Below, piece by piece: positions 1 through 9,839 of a stretch of 64,000 nt of DNA. Numbering within the stretch: position 1 is the stretch's first letter; each line of letters opens with the position of its first letter. Under the pieces are notes generated by a model. It worked only from the letters and a program-made list of their open reading frames with translations. It was not told where the DNA came from and searched no databases. Origin of the DNA: Phormidium ambiguum IAM M-71 (lineage in GTDB: Bacteria; Cyanobacteriota; Cyanobacteriia; Cyanobacteriales; Aerosakkonemataceae). The position numbers and the translations under genes were made by a program. Where the stretch lies: assembly GCF_001904725.1 (NCBI RefSeq), contig NZ_MRCE01000025.1, forward strand, positions 26,903 to 90,902. Direction: 5' to 3'.

Positions 1-76
1 CAACTCAAAATACGATCGGGATTTGTTGATTTACATAATAAACAGGATTAATTAAGAAATTTGGTCAAACTTTCTT

Positions 77-139
77 CCCAGTACCCAGTACCCAGTCCCT
101 AATCCCTAATCCCCAGTACCCAGTACCCAATCCCTAATC
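77..139. repeat. short tandem heptamer repeats
   Basis: A run of CCCAGTA, CCCAGTC and CCTAATC type heptamers. Similar short runs recur at about 34128-34168 and 57057-57080. This is the STRR type common in filamentous cyanobacterial intergenic DNA. Nothing else is seen in bases 1-264. Confidence 0.75.
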
Positions 140-264
140 GCTATTTCCCTGAAAAAATGGTCGCTGATTAAGTAAGAGTAGAAGTAAGCAGTAACTCTTT
201 TTGGAGTAAAATTGCTGCTCTGCATTTTCTTAACATCAGCGATAAGGGTGAGGTTAACAATCTA

Positions 265-744
265 ATGGGGAAAAAGCAATCTTCTCGCAAAATTACGTCA
301 GAAAAATGTGCTGCCAGAGTTATGGAAACTATTCCCTTAGCGATGCGTTTTATCCGCGCAGATATTCGTTCTCGCAATTCTACAACTATTTCTGTGCCGC
401 AATTTCGGACGCTGGCGTTTTTGGATCGTAATCCAGGCGCATCTGTTTCTGATTTGGCGGAACATTTGGGAGTCACCCGTGCCACTGCTTCAGCAAATAC
501 AGAAAGGTTAGTGCAACGCGATTTTGTGCATCGTTGTGATGATCCCAAAGAAAGACGACGAGTAGTTCTGAATCTGACGGAAGCAGGAAAGGTTCATTTA
601 GAGGAATGTCGGGGACAAACTCGTGAGCGGATTTCTCAATTACTTAATAGTTTAACAGAGCAGCAAATTGTTCTGATTGAAGAAGGATTAACCTTACTCA
701 AAGAGGTGTTAGAAGAAACTTCTTTAGAGCCTCTGGAAGAATAA
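265..744 (+). CDS. MarR-family transcriptional regulator
   Basis: A 159-residue winged-helix regulator. The HTH region, around residues 50-100, reads LRNPGASVSDLAEHLG-like then VTRATASANTERLVQRDFV, followed by the wing with D-PKERRR, the classic MarR beta-hairpin DxRxxxL region. A short C-terminal helix would dimerise. It lies 18 bp upstream of an MFS exporter on the same strand, so it probably autoregulates a regulator-exporter operon in response to a small ligand. The ATG at 265 has a GAGG about 12 nt upstream. The inducer cannot be told from sequence. Confidence 0.88.
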   Translation: MGKKQSSRKITSEKCAARVMETIPLAMRFIRADIRSRNSTTISVPQFRTLAFLDRNPGASVSDLAEHLGVTRATASANTERLVQRDFVHRCDDPKERRRVVLNLTEAGKVHLEECRGQTRERISQLLNSLTEQQIVLIEEGLTLLKEVLEETSLEPLEE

Positions 745-762
745 ATTAAATGGTTTGCAAAG

Positions 763-2031
763 ATGTGGTGGACAACAAAGAAACAAGTAAGTGAAAATTC
801 AGTAATTACTCAACAGCATGACCCTTTTGCGGCTCTGAGATTTCGTAATTATCGACTATTTACGATCGGTCGATTATTGCTGTATTTGGGTTATCAAATG
901 CAAGGTGTGGCTGTGGGTTGGGAACTTTACGATCGCACTGGTTCAGCGATGGTTTTAGGTGGGGTTGGTTTGATACAAGTTATCCCGATCATGGCTTTAA
1001 CTTTAATTGCGGGAGATTGGGCCGATCGATTCGATCGCAAACTTACCATGCTGTTCACAATATGGCTGCTCTCCTTTTGTTCCTTTGGTTTAGCCATTCT
1101 TTCCATCACCAAAGGTTCAATTTTTCTCATCTACAGCTGCTTGTTATTAATTGGTATTGCTAGAGCATTTAGTAAACCAGCCAGCGATGCTTTTGTATGG
1201 CAATTAATCCCCAAAAATACTTTTACAAATGCCGCTACTTGGAATAGTAGTACTTTTCAATTTGCTTCCGTTGCGGGGCCATCTTTAGGAGGAGTGATAA
1301 TTGCCCTTAAAGGAGGAGCTACAGATGTATATATACTAGCAGGAATTTTAGCCTTTTTGTGTTTAGTTGCCGTCGCCATAATTCCGAATCAGAAAAAGAC
1401 TTTATCCAAAGAACCTTTGTCACTGAAAGCTTTATCAGCTGGAGCCAAATTTATTTGGAACAATCAACTAATTCTAGCAGCAATAACTTTAGATTTATTT
1501 GCTGTATTGTTTGGTGGCGCAGTCTTTTTGTTGCCAATCTATGCCAAAGATATTTTACACGCGGGGCCAGTAGAATTAGGTTGGTTACAAGCAGCCCCTT
1601 CGATCGGGGCTTTAATAATGACAGTAATTTTGGCTTATTTACCACCTTTTCGCCAGACAGGAAAAGCATTACTTTTGTCAGTTGTCGGTTTTGGTGCTGC
1701 CACAATTATTTTCGGTCTTTCTCGATCGTTGTGGCTATCATTATTAATGTTATTTTTCACTGGTGCTTTTGATAGCATCAGTGTGATAATTCGGCATACT
1801 TTGGTACAGATTCGTACTCCCAATGATTTGCGAGGTAGAGTATCGGCTGTGAATGGTGTTTTTATCAGTATGTCTAATGAATTAGGTGGGTTTGAATCTG
1901 GCTTAGTTGCTGCTTTTTTTGGGCCGATTTTTTCGGTAGTTAGTGGTGGTATTGGTACCGTACTTGTCGTTGTGGCAGTAGCTTTAATTTGGCCGAAAAT
2001 GTGGCATTTGGGAGCGCTTCATGAGGATTAA
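763..2031 (+). CDS. MFS transporter, EntS/MFS_3-like
   Basis: A 422-residue integral membrane protein with about 11-12 hydrophobic segments. The N-terminal stretch around FRNYRLFTIGRLLLYLGYQM and the loop DRFDRK (motif A) resemble the MFS_3 / enterobactin-exporter group, which pumps siderophores or toxic compounds using proton motive force. It directly follows the marR-like gene, so drug or metabolite efflux under MarR control is the likely role. The final helix is followed by a short polar tail. Substrate is unknown. Confidence 0.87.
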   Translation: MWWTTKKQVSENSVITQQHDPFAALRFRNYRLFTIGRLLLYLGYQMQGVAVGWELYDRTGSAMVLGGVGLIQVIPIMALTLIAGDWADRFDRKLTMLFTIWLLSFCSFGLAILSITKGSIFLIYSCLLLIGIARAFSKPASDAFVWQLIPKNTFTNAATWNSSTFQFASVAGPSLGGVIIALKGGATDVYILAGILAFLCLVAVAIIPNQKKTLSKEPLSLKALSAGAKFIWNNQLILAAITLDLFAVLFGGAVFLLPIYAKDILHAGPVELGWLQAAPSIGALIMTVILAYLPPFRQTGKALLLSVVGFGAATIIFGLSRSLWLSLLMLFFTGAFDSISVIIRHTLVQIRTPNDLRGRVSAVNGVFISMSNELGGFESGLVAAFFGPIFSVVSGGIGTVLVVVAVALIWPKMWHLGALHED

Positions 2032-2280
2032 AAGGTAAAGCAGAGAAAATTTTACCGATTTCCCCAGAAATTCTTACTTTAAACTTGACTAAATCGATAA
2101 ATTTAGCTAAGTTAGTTAGTTTATCTAACAATTTGCTTCACATCAAATAGCCCTGTTAGTATTGAATCAAAGGGAACTCTTCTGCCTACAATCAAAATTA
2201 GCAACTGTAAAAATTGCAGTTGATGAAATAGAGAATTAACAATTAAGCTACTTTAATAATTCTTTATTTCCTAAACTGCC

Positions 2281-2910
2281 ATGTATCGACCAACAGCTTT
2301 TCGAGAAGACGATGTAGACAAACTAGTTTCTTTCATGAAGGCTAACAGTTTTGCTACCTTGGTATCAATTTTAGACGGTGTGCCTTGTGCTTCACATATT
2401 CCTTTAGTTGTTACAGAGGAAGATGGTGTTGTTAAATTAATTGGTCATCTCGCCAAGCAAAATTCTCAATGGCAAGCTTTTGAGGAACTGGAGTCACTGG
2501 CAATCTTTACTGGAGCACACGCTTATATTTCTCCTGCGTTATATGAGAAACGTGAGAGTGTACCAACGTGGAACTATATTGCTGTTCATGCTTATGGTAT
2601 TCCTCAAATAATTACATTTAATAGCTCACCGGAACTAATGAATAAAATGATAGATGGAATGGTGGATAATTATGAGGCTAGTTATAAAGAACATTGGCAC
2701 AGTTTATCTACTGGGTTTCGTGAAGGAATGATGAATGGTATTTTTGGATTTGAGATGATCGTTACCCGATTAGAAGGTAAGTACAAGCTCAGTCAAAATC
2801 GCAGTCAAGCCGATCGACAAAATGTGTCAGACGCATTGCTAAAAAGTTCAGATCCGATCGCTCGTGCTATTGGGATAGAAATGAAACAAAATTTTGAATC
2901 AAATAAGTAA
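2281..2910 (+). CDS. FMN-binding PaiB-like protein
   Basis: 209 residues of the PaiB family, annotated as FMN-binding negative transcriptional regulators with a split-barrel flavin fold. Diagnostic pieces are the start MYRPTAFRE, the LIGHLAKQN segment, and VPTWNYIAVHAYG near residues 97-110. PaiB of Bacillus is linked to sporulation and protease gene control, but most homologues are uncharacterised and may be flavin reductases or pyridoxamine-oxidase-like. The 249-bp gap before it holds no gene that I can see. The gene appears monocistronic. Confidence 0.88.
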   Translation: MYRPTAFREDDVDKLVSFMKANSFATLVSILDGVPCASHIPLVVTEEDGVVKLIGHLAKQNSQWQAFEELESLAIFTGAHAYISPALYEKRESVPTWNYIAVHAYGIPQIITFNSSPELMNKMIDGMVDNYEASYKEHWHSLSTGFREGMMNGIFGFEMIVTRLEGKYKLSQNRSQADRQNVSDALLKSSDPIARAIGIEMKQNFESNK

Positions 2911-2923
2911 TATTAATCAAGCA

Positions 2924-3014
2924 ATATCAATTCTCTATGAAGATGCGCTTAATTAACCCCTCCCCGTCTACAGAGAGGGGAAATGATTAAGCGCAATTTT
3001 ACAAAGTATTGGTA
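2924..3014. repeat. palindromic intergenic repeat, family B
   Basis: The element has a central GC-rich pair (CCCCTCCCCG / AGAGAGGGG) inside GCGCTTAATTAA and ATTAAGCGC arms. Outer ends ATATCAATT and TTGGTATT are nearly complementary. It lies between two convergent genes and reaches the mscS stop codon. Related copies are at 20197-20261 and 53085-53173. It could act as a bidirectional terminator and looks like a MITE-type element. Confidence 0.7.
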
Positions 3015-4700
3015 TTAATTACCGTTTTGATTATGAATGCCAAAAGTTGGTGGAGTGTAATCATCAGGTAAGTAATCAGCTGGAATTGTAGAATAATTAC
3101 CATCACGAATAGCCGTGTAAATCGGAGAAAGAATTTCAATTCCTGCTTGATTACAGTAATCTTGCATATTTTGATGCAAATTAGAATAAATGTCTGGCAT
3201 TAATTCTGGGTGGTCTGTAAACGCATTAAGTTCATAACTAACATTGTGATCGTTTAAATTTGTTTGTAATACAAATGGGTACGGTTCTGCCAGCACATAC
3301 TTAGTAGCTAATGCGGCATTAATTAACACTTCATGCACTTTCCGCCAAGGTAAATCGTATCCTAAAGTAACAGTTGTATACAGTACTAAATGCTGATTTA
3401 ATTCCCTTTGAACAACGCTGAAGTTTTTGACATCACTGCTGAGTAGTTTAGCATTTGGCATGGTGATTACTTCTTTTTTAGGAGTGATAATTCTGGTAAC
3501 GAAAAGAGATTTTTCAATTACTGAACCTTTGGTATCTCCAATGGCAACAAAATCACCAATTTTAAAAGCACGAGTATAAATTAAAATTATGCCAGCGACG
3601 GCATTTGCGACAGCCGATGAAGAACCCAAGGTGAATATTGCGCCTAAAAATAGGGAAACACCTTGAAATGCGGGAGAACCAAATCCAGGTAAAAAAGGGC
3701 CTGCAACTACTAGTGCGATCGCTACAATTAAAAATGTTACTAACCGATTTGTAGGCTGTATCCACTCTGAATAAAACCAAGGATAAGCATCATCTCGACC
3801 TAATTCTAAAATTACCAACTTGGCAAATTCAATTATATAAATAGTTACCAGGGCAATAATTCCAATAGTTAGTAAGTTTGGTAAGTATTTAACAAAAGTT
3901 TCTGTTAGTTGCTCAATTTGAGATGCAATGTCTTTGAGAATGCTATTACCTAAAGGTTGGGTCGTGGGAAATTGGCTTAAAACAAAAGGTAAATAAATAT
4001 AAAGGCTGAGTAAAATGATTGCTAATCTTCCTAAACGAACAAATCCTGCTAGCAAGTAACTCATGGCATTTGAGCCCAAGACTTGAATATTATTAATTCT
4101 TAAGTCAAGTGCATCTGCTTTGCGAGCAAGTCTAATTTTAGCTAGTAATTTGCTAACCATTTTTTGCAAAACTTTGAAAAAAAGCAGTAATGCGATCGTA
4201 CTGATAACTGCTAGAACTATACCTTCAATTAAGTTTTCAATCTTACGCTCTTCCCGGTAGCGAATTATAGAAGCTCTAAGAATTTTAATTGCTTTTTCAG
4301 CTAAATCTTCACGACTTTTATTATAAACAATTGCATCTTCTGGAGTAATCGTAAATAAAATTTTGTCTGAAGCTTTTATGAGTAATTCGTTTCCGCGTTT
4401 TTCGGATTGAATAGCTTCTGGTAAAATCGTCGAGTCATTAGCAACGTTAAGTAGTCTTTTTTTTACAATAGCTGCTCTTTCTTCCGCAGTAGCAACTCCG
4501 GGAATTCCTTGCTTAACTCGAAAAATTTCTTGACCATCTAACATTACGGGAAAACCATCTATTGCATTCCCGGAAGAAGTTGATTGTTGGGCATTAACTG
4601 GTATAACAACAACCAAAAGTAGAGCCGCCGCAATTAAAATTAACCAAGTTTTTATCTGATGCAATAGGGAAAGAATAGGATAATTATGAGCAGGTTTCAT
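3015..4700 (-). CDS. MscS-family mechanosensitive channel
   Basis: 561 residues with an N-terminal hydrophobic signal ending in VNAQ (around residue 38), a periplasmic segment to about residue 150, then several membrane helices. The pore-lining TM3 region includes the small-residue-rich stretch around GSSSAVANAVAGIILIYTR, followed by the beta domain starting KIGDFVAIGDTKGSV, typical of MscS. Such channels release solutes on osmotic downshock; the extended N-terminus resembles cyanobacterial large MscS homologues. It is a single gene with convergent paiB on one side. No active-site defect is visible. Confidence 0.9.
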   Translation of the reverse strand: MKPAHNYPILSLLHQIKTWLILIAAALLLVVVIPVNAQQSTSSGNAIDGFPVMLDGQEIFRVKQGIPGVATAEERAAIVKKRLLNVANDSTILPEAIQSEKRGNELLIKASDKILFTITPEDAIVYNKSREDLAEKAIKILRASIIRYREERKIENLIEGIVLAVISTIALLLFFKVLQKMVSKLLAKIRLARKADALDLRINNIQVLGSNAMSYLLAGFVRLGRLAIILLSLYIYLPFVLSQFPTTQPLGNSILKDIASQIEQLTETFVKYLPNLLTIGIIALVTIYIIEFAKLVILELGRDDAYPWFYSEWIQPTNRLVTFLIVAIALVVAGPFLPGFGSPAFQGVSLFLGAIFTLGSSSAVANAVAGIILIYTRAFKIGDFVAIGDTKGSVIEKSLFVTRIITPKKEVITMPNAKLLSSDVKNFSVVQRELNQHLVLYTTVTLGYDLPWRKVHEVLINAALATKYVLAEPYPFVLQTNLNDHNVSYELNAFTDHPELMPDIYSNLHQNMQDYCNQAGIEILSPIYTAIRDGNYSTIPADYLPDDYTPPTFGIHNQNGN

Positions 4701-4865
4701 TTCTGTGTTAAACCCAAATTTTTGCTTTTTTCTTAGTTTACAACCCTAGTGAGGTACAATTTTTAGGCGATCGCTAAAGTTAAAGAAAAAAATAATAATT
4801 TAATAGGTGAATTTTGAGCAGTAGTCGGGGAATACTGAGATCGGAAGAAAGACATATTTCAAAAA

Positions 4866-7298
4866 GTGACCATGACTCAATTATTGCCTCAATGTCAAAA
4901 CCTACCAGCACAAGTTGAACAAATATTACAATTGTTGCATCAGGAAGCATCTTTGCGATCGCAAGATACCACCTCCGTACAAGCTTCTTTGCGAAAAGCA
5001 ACTTCTCCTAAGTTTGAAATTGTGTTTGCGGGTGCGTTTAGTGCTGGTAAATCCATGCTAATCAACGCTTTGCTGGAAAGGGAGTTATTGTACAGTGCAG
5101 AAGGGCACGCTACCGGAACAGAATGTTATATCGAATATGCTGAAACTGAAGATCGAGAACGGGTTGTTTTAACGTTTTTGAGTGAAGCAGAAATTCGGGA
5201 ACAAGCGTTAGCTTTAGCAAAAAAATTAAGTTTAGCTGCACCACAAAACATCAATCAATCAGAAGTAATTGATTTGCTTTGTCAGGGATGTGAAGCAATC
5301 GTTCAGCAGGAGGGTGGAGAGAGTAAATCAGAACGGGGAAAGCAAGCGAAAGCTTTGCTGTTGTTATTAGAAGGATATGTGGCAAATCGGGAACATATTC
5401 ATACATTGAATAATGCTACATATTCAATGGAACAATTTAATTTTTCTAACTTGAAAGAAGCTGCAAGTTATGCGCGACGTGGAAGTAATAGTGCAGTTTT
5501 AAAACGCATTGAATATCACTGTTATCATCCGTTATTACAAGATGGTAATGTATTAATTGATATGCCGGGAATCGATGCACCTGTTAAGAAAGACGCAGAA
5601 TTAACTTACCGGAAAATTGAAGATCCAGAAACTTCGGCGGTTGTCTGTGTTTTAAAACCTGCATCGGCGGGGGATATGACGACAGAAGAAACAGAATTAC
5701 TAGAAAAAATGCGGGCAAATATAGGAATACGCGATCGCGTTTTTTACATTTTCAATCGCATCGATGAAACTTGGTACAATAGCCAATTAAGACAACGGTT
5801 AGAAGAATTAATTCATGAGCAATTCCGGGATACGCCAAAGGTTTATAAAACTAGCGGGTTACTGGGATTTTATGGTAGTCAAATTAAAGGTACTAGTGGA
5901 CGCGATCGCTATGGTTTAGATACCGTCTTTGTCGAAAGTGTCAAAGGTTTAAATGGGCAAGAAGAAACTCCACAATTTGTTTATGCTTTCAATAACTATT
6001 GTGGTACTTCCCGCAAGTTACCTAGCCATTTTCGAGTTTCTATTAATGGCTATGAGTCACCCAACGAAAACTATGTGCGTATTCTTTCCGAATGGGGAAC
6101 ACCATTAATTAACCAACTCATTAAAGATAGTGGAATCGACGAATTTCGGGACGCTATTACTCGTTACTTGACTTTAGAAAAACGTCCTCAACTCTTTGCC
6201 AACTTAGCTGATGACTTGCAACCATTGTGTATTAGTTTGCGGAAACACTATTTATCGTTATACCGAGAATTGGATAGTCAACCTCGTGAAATTGAAACGA
6301 TGAAAGCGCAAGAGTTAAGTAGATTAAATCATCAATTGCAACTAATTGGACAGGAATTTCGCCAGCACATGGCAGATGAAGTTAACCAAGTTGTAACAAA
6401 TACTTGCCAATATTTTGAAGATGATTTTAACAAGTTGCAATCGCGCATGATTCGTCGTTTAGATGAGTTGTTGGATAGTTTTTCTGTGAGAACAGCTTAT
6501 CAACGTGCAACTTTGAGCCATCCCCGCAATGCTACTGCGCCGTTGTTAGCAGTTTTAGTGGAAGCACTTTACTCTTTATCGAATCAATTAGAAGATATCT
6601 TAGTTGAGTCTTCCCAAGAAGTAATTGCTAGTTTTTTCCAACGTTTAATTGAGCGAATTCGTAAGTCTGATTATTATCGAAGTTTGTATCGACTTTTAGG
6701 GAATGATGGGGGGATTGAGCCACAATTAAAAGTATTGGAAAAACAAATAACTCATGCTTTAATTAGTGAAGCGAAGGTGGAGTGCGATCGCTACGTGCGA
6801 GAAAGTCCTCGTTTTTACGATGAAGGAACTTTTTCAATTTATCAATTCCGCCAAACTTTACTCCAAACTTCCCAAGGTTACGATTGCGAAAGTATGGTAG
6901 AAGCAGAACCAGCAATTCGTCAACTTTTAAAATTAGACTTTGAACCCAAAGTTTCCACCACAATTAAACGCAATTTCCGCCAAACTATCAACCAAACAAT
7001 TAACACTCAATTGTTACCAATGGCGGCTCAACAAGCGGATGAAATCCTGCAACAATACAATCAAGCGCGTGCTTATTTAGAGCAAGCTTTAGCCCAAGAA
7101 GCTGAAGAAAAAATTGCCCGAAATAATCGGCTTTTGCAAGAAGTTCAGCAAAAAATTGAGGAATATAATCAAGCAATTTCTGGAATTAATGCTTGTTTAC
7201 AAGCCATGCAATTGTATGAAAAAGTTCTCCCAGAAATCCGCGAATCTGATTTTCTTCCCGCTGTTGTTAACGAAGAAATTAGCGAAACTTCAGAGTAA
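4866..7298 (+). CDS. dynamin-like GTPase
   Basis: An 810-residue large GTPase of the bacterial dynamin-like group. G1 is GAFSAGKS near residue 59, G3 is DMPGID near residue 240, and a NRID sequence near residue 300 fits the G4 position (usually N/TKxD). The remainder is long, mainly helical, and ends in a coiled coil (about 715-790), the expected stalk/trunk. Such proteins remodel membranes and in several bacteria help membrane repair or antiphage defence. The start is GTG at 4866 or ATG two codons on (4872); I see no decisive ribosome site. It precedes the KGK genes. Confidence 0.87.
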   Translation: MTMTQLLPQCQNLPAQVEQILQLLHQEASLRSQDTTSVQASLRKATSPKFEIVFAGAFSAGKSMLINALLERELLYSAEGHATGTECYIEYAETEDRERVVLTFLSEAEIREQALALAKKLSLAAPQNINQSEVIDLLCQGCEAIVQQEGGESKSERGKQAKALLLLLEGYVANREHIHTLNNATYSMEQFNFSNLKEAASYARRGSNSAVLKRIEYHCYHPLLQDGNVLIDMPGIDAPVKKDAELTYRKIEDPETSAVVCVLKPASAGDMTTEETELLEKMRANIGIRDRVFYIFNRIDETWYNSQLRQRLEELIHEQFRDTPKVYKTSGLLGFYGSQIKGTSGRDRYGLDTVFVESVKGLNGQEETPQFVYAFNNYCGTSRKLPSHFRVSINGYESPNENYVRILSEWGTPLINQLIKDSGIDEFRDAITRYLTLEKRPQLFANLADDLQPLCISLRKHYLSLYRELDSQPREIETMKAQELSRLNHQLQLIGQEFRQHMADEVNQVVTNTCQYFEDDFNKLQSRMIRRLDELLDSFSVRTAYQRATLSHPRNATAPLLAVLVEALYSLSNQLEDILVESSQEVIASFFQRLIERIRKSDYYRSLYRLLGNDGGIEPQLKVLEKQITHALISEAKVECDRYVRESPRFYDEGTFSIYQFRQTLLQTSQGYDCESMVEAEPAIRQLLKLDFEPKVSTTIKRNFRQTINQTINTQLLPMAAQQADEILQQYNQARAYLEQALAQEAEEKIARNNRLLQEVQQKIEEYNQAISGINACLQAMQLYEKVLPEIRESDFLPAVVNEEISETSE

Positions 7299-7375
7299 AT
7301 AGTAAGTAGGGTGCGTTAACGCAGTGTAACGCACCGAAAGTTTAAAAATTCACACAACTTAGACTTAGCATTTCC

Positions 7376-7771
7376 ATGACTGAAGAATTTGAAATCCTTG
7401 AACTTAACGAAGTTGTGACAATCCTTGAGGAAGATGACAACTATCTGGTTGTATTGTCACATAATACTTTTCGAGCAGCTGAATTTGCCGCAAGAGCAAG
7501 CAAGCCTTTTAGCGAAGGTATTATCAGAACTAAATCAAGATACCCTTCGGATCTTCCAGATAAATGGTTCTACACGGGTATTGATTGTGAAAGATTAAAG
7601 CCTGGTACTAAAAACTGGCAAAAAGGAAAAGTTAGAATCCGAGTTAGCTTAGAATTTTGTCCTGATGAACCGGAAATAGAAGAAGAATTTCTAAGCAATC
7701 AGTTAGAAGTTGATCCACCAGAATCACCGCTTGACGATCTAAGACGGATGATGAATGAGAATACTAAATAA
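7376..7771 (+). CDS. KGK-domain protein 1
   Basis: A 131-residue soluble acidic protein carrying the KGK signature, WQKGKVRIRVSLEF, followed by CPDEPE around residues 81-104. The KGK family is mostly cyanobacterial and of unknown function. The C-terminal tail ESPLDDLRRMMNENT is shared almost exactly with the next gene, 26 bp downstream, showing paralogy. Upstream sits the dynamin-like gene (78 bp gap). No signal peptide or membrane segment is visible. I assign no biochemical role. Confidence 0.82.
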   Translation: MTEEFEILELNEVVTILEEDDNYLVVLSHNTFRAAEFAARASKPFSEGIIRTKSRYPSDLPDKWFYTGIDCERLKPGTKNWQKGKVRIRVSLEFCPDEPEIEEEFLSNQLEVDPPESPLDDLRRMMNENTK

Positions 7772-7797
7772 GACAATTACAACTTCAGGAGATTAAC

Positions 7798-8163
7798 ATG
7801 GAATACAATTACTATTTGCAAAACTGTAGTAATGATGATGTTATACAATTTTCAAATGCCATACACAAAGTTGGTCAATTAAAAACAGCGATGAAGCTTG
7901 CAGTCAATAACCAAGACAACCTACCGTGTACACTATATTCCGCTTTACATAAACAAGGGTTCAAACTAGAAGATTTAGCTGCAACACAAAAATTGTTAAT
8001 TGATGGGTTAGATGCTGAAATTTTGAAAATCGGTGCTAAAGGTTGGCAAAAGGGAAAAATCCGAGTAAGAGTTACTTTAGAATTTGAACCTGATGAACCG
8101 GAAACTAACGAACCAGAATCACCACTTGATGATCTGCGACGGATGATGAATGAGAATAGCTAG
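7798..8163 (+). CDS. KGK-domain protein 2
   Basis: 121 residues, paralogue of the preceding protein. It has WQKGKIRVRVTLEF then EPDEPE, and the same terminal ESPLDDLRRMMNENS. The N-terminal halves are only weakly alike, so the two copies diverged there and kept the KGK core and tail. AGGAG about 8 nt before the ATG supports the start. It is probably co-transcribed with its neighbour. Function unknown. Confidence 0.82.
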   Translation: MEYNYYLQNCSNDDVIQFSNAIHKVGQLKTAMKLAVNNQDNLPCTLYSALHKQGFKLEDLAATQKLLIDGLDAEILKIGAKGWQKGKIRVRVTLEFEPDEPETNEPESPLDDLRRMMNENS

Positions 8164-8180
8164 TAAAATTCAGTTTGTTG

Positions 8181-8206
8181 TAAGTGCTTTAGCGCTGAAG
8201 TACTTA
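8181..8206. terminator. imperfect hairpin after the KGK pair
   Basis: TAAGTGCTTTAGC pairs with GCTGAAGTACTTA with two mismatches, and the centre is related to a dispersed hairpin family (see 21930 and 42512). No T-run follows, so termination is uncertain. Confidence 0.4.
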
Positions 8207-8221
8207 TAACGGAAGTTTATT

Positions 8222-8482
8222 ATGATGGTTGGTAAGATGAGTAAAACCCCCAGAATTCGTATTCCTCAAGAAGTTAGAAAATACGTCTTTCAACGCGATA
8301 AGTATCAATGTCAAAGTTGTGGGAAAACTAGCGTTGAAACTGAATTAAACATCGATCATATAATTCCTCTGGCTAGTGGGGGAAGTAATGATATTAGCAA
8401 TCTACAAACTTTATGTTGCACTTGCAATCAACGCAAAAAGCATCATTTCGATCCTCGGTTTCGCCGTCATTTTAGCGATTAG
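8222..8482 (+). CDS. small HNH endonuclease
   Basis: 86 residues, nearly all HNH domain. A CxxC zinc pair (CQSCGK), then the catalytic strand with [13 protein letters not shown], the N of [11 protein letters not shown], a second CxxC (CCTCN) and a basic KKHH end make up the beta-beta-alpha metal site. Free-standing HNH proteins of this size occur in phage, restriction and cyanobacterial genomes and cut or nick DNA. There is no partner restriction or intron gene beside it, so its role here is open. ATG at 8222 or the later ATG at 8237 could be the start. Confidence 0.85.
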   Translation: MMVGKMSKTPRIRIPQEVRKYVFQRDKYQCQSCGKTSVETELNIDHIIPLASGGSNDISNLQTLCCTCNQRKKHHFDPRFRRHFSD

Positions 8483-8614
8483 ATATTTAACTTAATCTTA
8501 ATGTAGGTTTTTGCGATCGCTTTTCAGTGAAATCTCGGTTTAAATTTAATTACCAAAGAGGATAACCTTTTAAAGAAATCAAGAAATCAGCCCTAAAGTT
8601 GAAACACCAGTAAC

Positions 8615-9490
8615 ATGAAACGACGGGATTTTTTGGGATTTTCCTTATTGTTTCTCGCTAGTTGTGCTGAAGCAACAACTAACCGCAACAATACAAAAAT
8701 CACCTCGGAAAAGCTGAGATTTACAGTAACAGAAACGCAAAGCATAGAAGAATTACAGCGAGATTATGGTGCATTAAAGACTGTATTAGAAGAAATATGG
8801 GAAACAAAAATTGAGTTTGTTCCTATTGGCAGTTATACAGCAGCAGCAGCAGCATTACAGTTAGATCAAGTGGATTTGGTACTCACAGGCCCTTCAGAAT
8901 ATGTAGTAATGCGTGCTAGAACAAATGCAGTACCTGTAATTGCGCTGACTCGACCAAATTATCATACTGTTATTTCTGTTACTGTTAATAGCGGTATCAA
9001 GTCAGTAGCACAATTAAAAGGCAAAAAAGTTGCTATGTGGGAAATAGGCTCAACTAGTGGACATCTTGGGCCAACAAAAATGTTAATGGATGCTGGATTA
9101 AATCCTCAGTCTGACGTAAAAATTTTCATGTTAAAAGGTGATGGACTTCCAGCTTTAAGAAAAGGTAAAGTTGATGCTTGGGCAGGCTCGGCTGTAAAGT
9201 ATGAAAAGTTTCTTCAAGATGAGGCATTATTAGAAAAAAACTTACCTTTAATCGCCAAAGGGCCTTTACTACCAAATGATTTATTTGTTGCCAATAGTAA
9301 GTTTGATGCTAATTTCATTAAAGATATAAGTGCCAAAATGTTAGACAATCAAGATAAATTACTGAGTAGTCTTTTGTCAGTGGAAGAAGGTAAGTATAAA
9401 GGCTCTCAGTTAATTTCCACTTCTGACGCTAATTATGATATGATTCGTCAGGTTTATGAAGCTATTGGTCAAGGTAGTTTTGTGAAGTAA
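8615..9490 (+). CDS. PhnD-like phosphonate/phosphite-family binding lipoprotein
   Basis: 291 residues. The start MKRRDFLGFSLLFLASC has twin arginines and a lipobox (LASC, Cys17), so it should be exported and lipid-anchored. The body has PhnD/SsuA-type binding protein features, such as GSYTAAAAALQLDQVDLVLTGPSEYV and LKGKKVAMWEIGSTSGHLGPTKML. No ABC permease or ATPase genes follow. The next gene is a sensor kinase, so it may act as a ligand-binding accessory of that kinase instead of as a transporter component. The ligand is unknown. Confidence 0.82.
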   Translation: MKRRDFLGFSLLFLASCAEATTNRNNTKITSEKLRFTVTETQSIEELQRDYGALKTVLEEIWETKIEFVPIGSYTAAAAALQLDQVDLVLTGPSEYVVMRARTNAVPVIALTRPNYHTVISVTVNSGIKSVAQLKGKKVAMWEIGSTSGHLGPTKMLMDAGLNPQSDVKIFMLKGDGLPALRKGKVDAWAGSAVKYEKFLQDEALLEKNLPLIAKGPLLPNDLFVANSKFDANFIKDISAKMLDNQDKLLSSLLSVEEGKYKGSQLISTSDANYDMIRQVYEAIGQGSFVK

Positions 9491-9839
9491 CTAAATGTTA
9501 GAAAAGTTACAGATTGATTAAAGATTTTCCCTGATTTTATAAGTTTAATCTGAAATTAATTATTGCTTAAATATGAATTAAATTCTTTTGGTAAAATTTA
9601 ATTAGGTTAAAAATTTTTAGAAAATTTTACTATTGAATGGTAGAAAAGAACAATTAATAGTGCAATATGTAGGTGTAAGCTTTGGCAGTAGGACTAGAGA
9701 TCGCAATTACAACATTAAAAATGCTATCCCTATGAATTTTGACGAACCTATAAATATCCCAGAAAATAAGAAAGATTATTGGGTAAAGTTGCCACTGTAT
9801 TTGGTTAAGCAAAGAAATTATCCGAATATTCTTATTTGG

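Noticed and set aside
77..139. Repeats resembling a CRISPR array
   Set aside because: The units are 7 bp and lack spacers; it is an STRR. No cas genes are in the window.
8222..8482. HNH gene as a homing intron nuclease
   Set aside because: No intron or split gene sequence flanks it.
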